DNA from: Pseudoneurospora amorphoporcata
Lineage: Eukaryota; Ascomycota; Sordariomycetes; Sordariales; Sordariaceae
Assembly (NCBI GenBank): GCA_033297205.1
Contig: MU859063.1
Location: 367,680-431,679, forward strand
Length of the DNA: 64,000 nt
Direction of reading: 5' to 3'
Shown here: positions 10,558-19,764 of the stretch, piece after piece
Position numbering within the stretch: position 1 is the first letter of the stretch
How the letters are laid out: each line of letters starts with the position of its first letter
Translations under genes and position numbers: made by a program
The notes under the pieces: generated by a model
Told to the model about the DNA's origin: nothing
The model's database searches: none
Seen by the model: the letters and a program-made list of their open reading frames with translations, nothing else

Positions 10558-11954
10558 ATGCCTTTGCGCGGGCCCCTTCGACGGCCTGCGCTTGCGCTTC
10601 CTCCTTCTGCGCTTCTCTCCTCCAACAATGTCGTCACAAAAACACCCCTTAGGAAATCACCATTACCGCGATCGGTAGTGCTACGGCAGCGTAGAGGACA
10701 TGCGACACACTTGCCGGTACCAGACACCCGGCCAAAGACGGCCATCTTCTTTCCAGGTTCGTAGCGGTCCCTTCGCTCTTCTGCCTTCACATGCTCAAGT
10801 TACGGAGGACGATGCTAACAGCCATGCGATATACAGGCCAAGGCGTCCAAAGAGTCGGCATGCTCACTCCCTGGCTAGAAGCCTTTCCCTCGACAACTTC
10901 GGAAATCATCGACGAAATCGACTCGGTAGTGGGCTACAAGCTCTCGGACGTGATACAAAATGGGCCCGGCAAGGACCTCAACCTGACGCCCAACGCACAA
11001 CCAGCCATCATGGCTACGTCGATAATGATCATCCGCATCCTCGAAAAGCATTTCAACTTTAGAGTCCAAGACAACGCCCACTTTACCCTCGGCCACTCCC
11101 TTGGCGAGTTCGCTGCACTTGTCGCGGGCGGTTATATCCACTTCCAAGACAGTTTGCGCATGGTGCAGAAGCGAGCGGAAGCCATGTCCAATGCCACTCG
11201 GCAGGCCGAGGAGATGTACGGCGGAGAGTACGGCATGGTAGCACTCGTCAGTAGTGACTCCGAGCACCTGCCACCCTTGATCGCCGCGATCCACGAGTTT
11301 GTCGGCTACGACAGCGCCGGCTCAAAAGTCGAGAGCGCCGACGATTGGAGCCCAATCGACCAAGTGCTTATTGCGAACGTCAACAGCAAGACGCAGATCG
11401 TGCTCAGCGGAAGCATTTCGCGCATCAAGACTCTGGTGGCTCATGTGCGCCAGTTCCTGGGACATGACCCACGCGCGGTCAGGCTCAAGAGCGACAGCCC
11501 GTTCCACAGCCCCATCATGAAGCCGGCCGTCGGGGTGGTGCAGGAGATGATGGCGCGAAACAGCATGGTTAAGGGGAGGGAAAACGAAGATATCGTCATG
11601 TTTCCCGGCAAGGTTACGTGCATTAGCAATGTGACGGCCAGGCCTTTTGAAAGTAGGGAGCAGCTGAAGGACCTTTTGGCTCGGCAGGCCGTCGAGACAG
11701 TACAGTGGTGGGACAGCATCAAGTACCTAGATCAGTCCATGAAGGTCAGGAGATGGGTCGGTATCGGGCCGGGGTACGTGGGCCGGAACCTGGTGGGCAA
11801 GGAGGTCGGCATGCGCGGGAAGGATGTCGTTAAGGGCGGTGGTGTCTGGGCAATCACCGGTCCCAGGGAGATTGAGGAGGTGCTCAGGGGGTTGGAAGAG
11901 ACTGACTTTTATGAGGATGACGAGTGGCAGGATGCATGGGACAGGTGGGACTGA
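10558..11954 (+). CDS. Mitochondrial malonyl-CoA:ACP transacylase (Mct1/FabD)
   Basis: Transfers malonyl from CoA to acyl carrier protein in type II mitochondrial fatty-acid synthesis, the pathway that supplies octanoate for lipoate. Exon 1 (10558-10756) encodes an Arg-, Leu- and Ser-rich, acid-free N-terminus typical of a mitochondrial presequence and ends in TAIFFPG. Intron 10757-10836 (GTTCGT...GCTAACA...ATACAG) splits the Gly codon of the FPGQG motif and restores it. Exon 2 runs 10837-11954, giving 438 residues. Catalytic GHSLGEFAAL places the nucleophile at Ser154, and the second catalytic residue is in SPFHSP (His290). Length fits the yeast Mct1 class with a targeting peptide. The acidic C-terminal tail (EDDEWQDAWD) is unremarkable. 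Confidence 0.94.
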
Positions 11955-12636
11955 GCGAATGTTGTGTGTGTTGGGGTGTGTGTGTGTCCAGGCATTTTCA
12001 GCGTTGAGTATTTATGGGAAAGGGCCGTCATATTTTGGAAAAACTTGGGAAATTCATCATCACCCTTTTCTTTGAGCATCGGCGCAGCTTTTAGGTCCGA
12101 TACGGGGAAGTTAGAGGATTGTTTGGCCAGCGGGAGATGAGCACTGCGCCCGGCGTTGTGGATAGGTTTACCGTTTCTTGGGGCAGACACAGGGAGCTGT
12201 ATGTTGTATTTGCTGTTATAGCCAACAAATTATTATGGAAAGTTTTGGAAGATCCTCACATCTACCGTATTGAGCTTTGTTCTGAACCGTGTTGTGAGAG
12301 CGTGAGGTCGGGAAAAGGGCGTCAAAATTAATCATTCACACCCGCTGTAGACGTTGGGAATAAGGGGTCCCACAGGCCACTATAAACAATGGTTACCCGA
12401 GCTACACGGATACCCAGACCCACTTGCTGCAACTCCATGGATCAGCTTCCGGCGGCGGCCCGCGTCTTCTGTCATCGTTCAACTGAACAACATCCAAGCT
12501 GTCGCAATCCAAGCACGACACTCCACATCACTCATTCTGCGCAGCCATACCTCGAACTCGAAAGCACCACATCACCGCCTAAGAATCCTTCAATAACAGG
12601 AACAAACAAACCCGAACAAGACTACCTCCTCGAACA
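11955..12636. other. Spacer between Mct1 and TRAPPC2L genes
   Basis: About 680 bp between two co-oriented genes: the Mct1 3' untranslated region (with a short GT-rich patch near 11976-11986), then the promoter and leader of the TRAPP gene, A/C-rich from about 12480. No gene recognised. Confidence 0.5.
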
Positions 12637-13529
12637 ATGGCGACCCTCATCCCCTCAATAGCCTGTTTAGGCGTAATAGGCCGTAACGTAAAGCTCCCCT
12701 CCCCTCCCCTTCTCTTCTCCTCTTCCTTTTGCTCCGGCTTCCCCCAGCTTCCTCCCATTCCGTCTACATATCAGCAGCTAACAACCTCCTTCTCTCACTG
12801 AAACAGAACAACCCCCTCCACATCCAAATCTTCCCCTCCTACGACCCCTCCACCAACACCTACGTTCCCGCCCGCACCTCCCTGCAGTTCCACCTCCTGC
12901 TCTCCTCGACCTTGGACGTCTTCGATCTGCGCGCCCGCCGCAACGCTGCGGCGGGAGTGGGACTGTCCGGTGACTTTGGCTTGCTGCATGCGGTGGACGA
13001 TCGCTTGGCCGCGTACGGGTTCGAGACGAATACGGGGACCAAGTTCGTGGCTGTTGTGGATATGAGGGGGCGGAGGGTTGATGGACGAGCAGGCAACGGT
13101 GGTGTGCATGGGATAGGGGTACAACAGGGTGGAGGGTTGGGGGGAGTAGGAGGAGGGGCGGCGGCGGCTGCGGCTAGTAGTGTGGGCTTGAGGGAGGGGG
13201 AGATGAAAGTTGTGAGTTTGATTCTCTTCAATACTGTTTCTGTGGGAGTGGAGGGTCGAAGGTGGGGAAAGGGTTGAGGTCACAACATGCCGGGGAGGAA
13301 AAGGGGTGAGAGAAGCAGAGATAAGATGGACAGTTTGTGCTGACACAAGGAACAGGTCTTCAAGGCGATGCAGACGGCGTATATCAAGTTGCTACAGAAC
13401 CCATTCTTCGATCCGGACGAGCATTCGCCGCTTACGGGGACAGGCGGCAAAAAGATCACGAGCAAGAAGTTTGCGGAAGACATGAGGAGGATAGGGGAGC
13501 ACTGGGGACCGGGTGTGCCGGTTATTTGA
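12637..13529 (+). CDS. TRAPPC2L / Tca17-like TRAPP complex subunit
   Basis: Longin-fold subunit of the TRAPP vesicle-tethering complex, related to yeast Tca17 and human TRAPPC2L, acting at the Golgi. Three exons: 12637-12687 (MATLIPSIACLGVIGRN), 12807-13211 and 13356-13529, total 209 residues. Intron 1 (12688-12806, GTAAAG...GCTAAC...AAACAG) is strongly pyrimidine-rich in its first half. Intron 2 (12807-13211 side donor GTGAGT at 13212, acceptor AACAG at 13355) is 144 nt, long for this window. Family blocks are NNPLHIQIF, LQFHLLLSSTLDVFD, DFGLLHAVDD, the FKAMQTAYIKLL helix and NPFFDP. A Gly-rich insert (about residues 110-145) precedes the last conserved strand. Both junctions preserve frame. 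Confidence 0.88.
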
Positions 13530-13846
13530 GTGGGCTATTACCACCGAGAAGTCTTGAGAAGGGACCTCTTTGGGTTGAGTATATGGGTCATTGAACGAGA
13601 GGTGTAAGTTGGCGTTTCCGGCGTTTTGGAGGTTTCATGTTTGCAGGAAAGCGGGTTGTGTCTGCCTCGGTGGCACACAACTACGCTCAAACAGCTAATC
13701 AGGCGACATCTACGAACAATATCAAAGTAACAAATTTAATACAGCTATATCACCACGCATTCTCCATGAAGGAAGCTCTTCAACCCGATACCCATACTAC
13801 ATGAACTACAAATATCAACCATAACGCCTTTCAAACCGAGCACAAC
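13530..13846. other. Convergent spacer TRAPPC2L / GT90
   Basis: About 320 bp between converging 3' ends, presumably holding the two 3' untranslated regions. Nothing else seen. Confidence 0.5.
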
Positions 13847-15791
13847 TCAATCCCACCCGTTACTCAACAAAAACTCCTCATAAGGCACTCCCAAGTCCTC
13901 AAACTCGTCCTTCTCCGGCCTCGCCATTTTCGCCCACCCTCTCACCAACTCTCTCCAATAACACGTCTCCGCCGCCGGACTAAAGTACCCACCACCCACA
14001 AACAACTCCCTCTGCCTCCTCGCGATGCCCTCGGCAACCTTGGGATGTTCCTCCAACCAATGTATCGTATCCTCCAAATCCGACCAATCGGGGCTTACAA
14101 ACACGATATTCGCCTCATTGGGATCATACCTTTTGAGCCACGCCCGTTCATGTCTCGCATGCGGCGTCCATGGCACTGCCCCATCTTTTGCAGCCTTCCC
14201 GGGATTCGCTCTGGTATCCTTCGTCTTTCCATTTTTTCTCATCCGCAATGACCGAGCCTTGTCCAAGTCCAGATCGCTCGAAAATAGCGGCTTGATCAGG
14301 TGCGTGGTATGCTGCATCCACTGGATCGGCGGCGTGAGCGTCACCGAGGCGCACATCTGGAGGAACTGGAACCTTCCCGAGTAGGAAATCCCCTCGGTGT
14401 GCAGGACGTACTTGTACTTGCAAAAGTCTTGTATCGCCAAAGAGTTGCTCGCGTTTTTCGTGTTGCCGTCACCGCCGGTCCACTCGAGCGACTGCACATC
14501 CGCCCACGGCTTTCCCTTGGCGGTGGAAACAAGCTTGTACCGCAGCTGCGGGTTGTGGATCGAGTTGAACCAGGTCGTGCCGCGCCAGACGGCGCGTGGG
14601 TCCTTGTGCGAATGCCAGCGGTTCCTCTGGAACTGGGTCTCTTCGAGTTGCGTGATGGCCGAGGCGGCGCGCGAGATGGACCCGATGAAGGGGAGGTCCC
14701 ATGCCCAGAAGGAGAAGTGGGGGATCAAGAAGGTGCGGGCGTCGGGGTCTGAGGGGGTGTGTACCAGGTCAGCGTTGCGGGTGTATTGCAGGGCGGTGCC
14801 GAAGGGGGTGTCGAGGATGTTGATGGTTAGGATTGTGTCGAACTCTGAAAGAAGATATCGGTCCGAGGGGGGTAAGGTGAGAAGGGCGCGGTGGAGCTGG
14901 TGGAGGGCTGCTGTTCTTGACTTTTTTTTTTTTTTCACCACCCCTTTATCAGCCACTGTCAAAGTAGGCGTGGAACGGAAAGGAAGGCGGAAAAAAGAAA
15001 AAAAGACATACATTAACCATCTCCCGACTCAAATCCCTCTTCCGCTGCGCATGCAAAACATAGATCCTTCCCTTCTTGATCCGCACCTGCATCGGCCCCA
15101 AATCACTGCTTCTCTTGACCTTGAAGGGGCCTTTCGCTACCGTATCGTCGACCTCCTTCATCAGCCCCGGAAAGGTAGCTCGACATGTCTCGCCGTCCAG
15201 AGACAAGTTGTTCAGTATCTCGTCGGTCAGCTTGGGCATGCTGCCGCCTCGGGGAGAGGACTTGGCGCGGGAAGAGGCGATGGCTTCGTAGTCTACTTCT
15301 TCTTCTTCTGAGGGGATGAAATTTCCTCCTCCTCCTTTTTCTTCCTTGTTTGGGGAGGAGAAAAATGAAGCAAGGGAAACGGAAGAGGAGGAGGAGGATG
15401 AGGAGCCATGCCGGAACATGTAGTGGTGGAAGAGTGACCAGAGCGTTAGACCTGAAAACAAGACGATGCAGGCGAGCTTGAGAAGACACCGGCGCTGGCG
15501 GTATTTAAAATTGGTGATGTTCATGTCTCTCATATCTCGAAGGTTGTCTCGAAGGTTTAGGGACTTCACGGGTATGGAGAAGCGGGAATGGCTATGGTGG
15601 CTGTAGGCATGGCTTTCGTGGTGGTTTAGTTTGGGACTCTGGTCTTGATTTGGGCTGTGGCTTTGGCTTAGCGGGCTATGGTTGTAAGCTGGTGAGTAAG
15701 AGGAAGGAGTATATTGGCTGGCCATTCTGCTCTTTGAGCTGCTGCCGGTCCTCGATATAGGAGGGGGAGGGGCACGCCGTGAGGTAGACAT
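13847..15791 (-). CDS. GT90 (CAP10-like) glycosyltransferase, type II membrane protein
   Basis: Putative glycosyltransferase of family 90 (cryptococcal CAP10 and animal POGLUT relatives), expected in the secretory pathway. Donor and acceptor cannot be read from sequence. Exon 1 (15791-15012, 260 codons) has a Ser/His/Tyr-rich cytosolic tail, a single transmembrane segment near residues 98-120 (CIVLFSGLTLW), then a Ser-rich stem. Exon 2 (14920-13847) has the core: RTAALHQLHRAL, WRGTTW, LHTEGISYSGRFQFL and the C-terminal WLEEHP...CYWRELV region. Intron 15011-14921 (GTATGT) keeps frame only with the AAG acceptor after a long A-run. Total 617 residues. An in-frame upstream ATG (15932) exists, but a TATA-like TTATATA at 15926-15920 lies between the two and favours 15791. 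Confidence 0.85.
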
Positions 15792-16860
15792 TGATAATAG
15801 TGAGGTTAAGGGTGAGGTACCCGATGGTTTCGTCTTGGGTGCATGTGGAGGGAAGTGGGAATGAGAATGAGCTAGAATAGAGGGGTACGAGAAAATTATG
15901 GCTGGTGGGTTTCTCGAGAGTATATAAATCATATGATGATCTCGTTTTTTTTAGGGAATTACATGTGTCCCTTCAACTTCCATATCGGGCAACACATTGA
16001 GGGGTGGACATGCTGTCGTATGCTGTGGATAGAATCCCGGAGGATAAACGTCCGGGTTACTCTTCGGGGAACGTCCCGCGCGCGGTTGTTGTATGCCGAG
16101 AATCTTGATCAGGGTTTGACAACAGGTCTTCCGGAAAAAGACAAATGACGATTTAATCTATTTCATGTCAACTCGGAAGCGAACAGAGATTCAATCAAAG
16201 TTGAACCATGCTCGAAGTAGCTCACAGTTGTTGTCGAACATGTAAGTGTATGACGTAGCTAACTTTGCTGCTCTATTAAGGTCATTAGTAACGGCCAAAG
16301 GCCTTTCCACTACGCGTTTGTGTCCAAGTGAGCGACGCCCGGGTACCGTCACATCGCAGCGGAGTTATCGAGTGTAAATGTTTCATGGCATGGCTTGGGG
16401 CTTGGGCAAAAGCGTAGTACGAGGTGACTCGATCTTGTGTACCATTCCGTTCATATATGAGTACATCGTTTAAGATAATAGTTGATTTGAAAGACTGGGT
16501 ATATATACGAAACTGCTCAACCTAAATGTTGCGGGTTCAAGAAAAATTATTTACACCATACATATCAAACCGCATTGAACGTATCCAAACCGTACCATTA
16601 CTTCTTCGACATTATCTGCTTCCGCTTATTATTCAGCCCTCCTATTCATATATCTTTCCCCTTAAATCGACCATGTTACTGCAGTTGTGGACTTCCGACC
16701 GGAATAAGTACTCAAGAAATCGTCGACTCGTTATCTAGCCATACCAAAAGTTAGATACACATACCAGAAGAGTACGAAAAACACTTGGGGGCAATGGAAA
16801 AGGATCGAGTCGCCGTGACACAGGTGACCAAGGAATACATCAAAAGTTCAAAACACAGAC
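15792..16860. other. Spacer between ALDH and GT90 genes
   Basis: About 1.07 kb between two minus-strand genes: the GT90 promoter on the left (TATA-like at 15920-15926) and the aldehyde dehydrogenase 3' region on the right. The middle is AT-rich with TATATATA near 16500. No coding region supported. Confidence 0.5.
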
Positions 16861-18548
16861 TCAAGCCGTCCTCCTCTTGACATAAACAGACAAATAATAG
16901 CCAGCCAGCACGACCAGCCATCTCTTCAACGCACCTTTAGCACCACCCCCCTGGGTCCCCAGTCCAAAGAAGAACCACATCCAGTATCCAGCGCCCTTGA
17001 CGACGGTGCCCTCGCGGTCAAAGTTGGGCTTCTTTTCGGTCAGACGCTGCAGGAACCGGTACTCGCTCCAGTCGTACGGCATGTAGCGCACGCGCAGGAA
17101 GCGGTCCATCCACGTGGGCGTCTCGCACACGGTGCGCAAGTGCGTAAAGTTGTCGAAGCTGGCCTTGCCGCGGTAGGCGCCCCAGCCGGAGTCGCCGACG
17201 CCGCCGAAGGGAACCGTGTTCACTGCGCCGTGGAAGTAGCTGTCGTTGATGCTGGCGCCGCCGGAGGTCATTTCGTGGAGGACTGTGTGGGACAGTTGTC
17301 AGTATGTATATTGCACAATAAAAGCGAGAGAGAGAGAGGGAGAGGGAGAGAGAACATACTCCTTGAGGTCTCAGACTTGTCACCAAACGCCATCAGCGAC
17401 AACGGCGTCTTGTGCACCTCATGGGCAATGTTAAGCGCCTGGTCGAGGGTGTCCACGGGGTAAATGCTGAAGATGGGGCCGAAGATCTCCTCCTGCATCA
17501 TCGGGTCATCGATGCTATCCACCAACACCGCCGTTGGCTCAATATACAGCTCGCTCTCGTCCACCTCGCCGCCCATGACAATCTTGCCCTTGGTCTCGTC
17601 CAACATCTTCTTGATCCTGTTGAAGTGCCTGACGTTGACAATACGCGCCAGATCCGAGCTGGCCTTGGCTCCATTGGGGAAATTGTCCTTGTATGCGATC
17701 TTGAGGAACTCGATGAAAGTATCAACCACGTCCTTGTCGACGAGCACGTAGTTATGGTTCATGCACACCTGTCCGGCGTTCAAGCACTTTCCCCACATCA
17801 GGCGGCGGGCCGCAAGCGCCAGGTTGGCCTTCTTGGTCACGAACGCCGGGTTCTTGCCGCCCAGCTCGAGGCAGACGGGCGTCAGGGTTTCGGCGGCCTT
17901 GCGGGCGATGATGGAACCGACCTGGGGGGATCCCGTGAACATGACCTTGTCCCACTTCTCCTCCATCAGCGCGGTGGTCTCGGGAATGCCGCCGTTGACG
18001 ACGGCGAACGCGTCGCGGTCCAGCCGACTCTCCATCATTTCCTTCATGACCATGGCGGACGCGGGGGTGAGTTCGGAGGGCTTGATGACGGCTGTGCAGC
18101 CGGCGCCGATGGCACCCACGAGCGGGGCCAGGAGCAGCTGGACGGGGAAGTTGTAAGGGCCGATGATGAGGACGGCTCCCAGGGGCTCCTTCTTGATGCG
18201 GAAGTTCAGCATGCTGTAGGTTGTCGGCACGTGGGGCGACTTGAGCTTCTCGGTCTTGGCGAAGGTCTCGAGGTTGTCAATCATGAACATGCAGTCGTTC
18301 TTGACCCAGTCGATCTCGGTGAAGACCGACTCAAACCCGGGCTTGTTGAGGTCCTGCTTGAGCGCGGCCAGATAAGCGGGCTTGTAATCCTCGAGGGCCC
18401 AGTAGAGCTTGCGCAGCTGGTTGAGACGCCATTGCAGGTCCTTGGTCTTGTGGGAGCGGAAGGCGGCGCGGGCGTTGCTGGAGACGGCGGAGATGACGTC
18501 GAGAGGGGTGACCTCGAAGGGGGGGATTGCTGCTTTGGATGTGGCCAT
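16861..18548 (-). CDS. Membrane-anchored fatty aldehyde dehydrogenase (ALDH3/Hfd1-like)
   Basis: Oxidises long-chain fatty aldehydes to acids with NAD(P)+. Closest in organisation to ALDH3A2 and yeast Hfd1, which sit on ER, lipid-droplet or mitochondrial outer membranes. Exon 1 (18548-17360) and exon 2 (17282-16861) give 536 residues. Intron 17359-17283 (GTATGT...CACAG, 77 nt) contains a long CT/GA tract. Motifs are GPYNFPVQL (substrate/cofactor region), the ELGGKNP glutamate Glu228 and NAGQVC with catalytic Cys262. PFGGVGDSG follows the splice junction. After the dehydrogenase fold a hydrophobic stretch (LKRWLVVLAGYYLSVYV) ends in KRRTA, the expected C-terminal tail anchor. No stop or key residue is missing. 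Confidence 0.93.
17328..17353. repeat. GA-rich tract inside ALDH intron
   Basis: A nearly pure (GA)n/(GGGA) tract lies in the middle of the 77-nt intron. In transcript sense it is a CU-rich tract close to the donor side, so it occupies a position different from a normal 3' polypyrimidine tract. Confidence 0.85.
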
Positions 18549-19764
18549 CTTGACTGTTGTGTTGTGTGAGGTTGTCGTTGATGGTTGGGTGAGAAGAGGA
18601 AAGATGGCAAGTTGCGATGATTAAATCCACGAACAACAACGTCGGGAGACAGGGATGCGCCGGGCAGAGATGAGACGAAATAGACAACGGAACCGGCGGA
18701 TGCAACGATCCTGATTAAGAAGATGAAGAGAGAGTGAGAAGACAACTGAACAAGAATGGATAAGAACGAGTGACCACGGTGTGAGGGGAGCTTATAGTTT
18801 TCAAGCAGTTGCCACAGAAGGAATATCCTCGATTATCACTGGATGGCATGAAAACGGGCCGAGGCTCGGATTGTGGAGATGGATTGTCGGTGACTTAACA
18901 AAGTTGACAGGCCCCTCCCGTCCCGTTAAAGGGGAGAGAGATTGGCGACCCAAAAATGCTCCATCGGGCATTCAGGATCAAACAGGACAAAGAAATTGCT
19001 ATCTCTGAATGTGGATCATGCTGGAGGTAGAAGACACCGCTCTTCATGTTCTTGATCAAGGTGAAGTCTAGTATAGACTCTGTACAAGTGGTCATGCCAA
19101 TTTTAGGTCGGCATGTCATGCTAGGTACTCTTGGGGGCTCCGTAATAAAGGGATGGAAGACGGAGACGCAAACTCGGGGTTTAATTGACGGGCGCGGACC
19201 GATCTCGCCAACAACGTCGGTGTGTGGACATGTGAAACGTGAAACTGCCGTTCGTCTGATGCCTAGTGGGGTATTTTTAAAATAGTGTCGCATATACAAG
19301 GTTAGTGCGTACCACGCTATAGTAATGTCCCCTATTAATGCTCACCCCCCTTTTGCAAAGATTTTGGGCTGCCGGAATTATTTGCAAAAGCAGGGGACAT
19401 TACTGTAACAGACTTGTCTGCCAGCTAAGAGCTACCCCGCAGAGTTGCCCGCCTGCCGTTCATGTCAGGGGCCGTGTGGCTGCTGTCTGGTCCCCTTTAA
19501 CGATTCGTAAGACAGCTTGGTAACTATAAATGCTGACCACTGGGCAAAGAATCTGTATCCTCTGGCCTCAGTTTATACAACATCGTCATCCAGCATGGTT
19601 AGTCGGGGATGTTCTAGGTAGACTGCCGTGAAGGACTAGTTCATCATCATCAATCATCTCTCTCATATCCCCTGGCCCTCTCAAGAGTCTCGCGGCGAAT
19701 TACATCAACAAAAAGCCTTCCAACTCGCTCAGCCAACGCCTTCCTTCCTTGCTTCCATACCCGC
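18549..19764. other. Spacer between ALDH and ubiquitin hydrolase genes
   Basis: About 1.2 kb holding the ALDH promoter and leader (left) and the 3' region of the deubiquitinase (right). It contains the nested palindrome at 19321-19404, listed separately. No open frame with convincing coding character. Confidence 0.5.
19321..19404. repeat. 84-bp nested palindrome
   Basis: Two nested perfect inverted repeats. The outer 13-bp arms are AGTAATGTCCCCT (19321-19333) and its reverse complement (19392-19404). The inner 10-bp arms are CTTTTGCAAA (19350-19359) and its reverse complement (19381-19390). The spacing is asymmetric, 16 bp on the left and 1 bp on the right. It is intergenic, with no obvious target-site duplication. 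It could be a small foldback element or a structured RNA or terminator. Confidence 0.8.

Noticed and set aside
16140..16860. AT-rich stretch considered as a RIP-mutated relic
   Set aside because: No repeat partner, no residual transposon protein similarity, and composition is within the range of other spacers. RIP indices would need computing.
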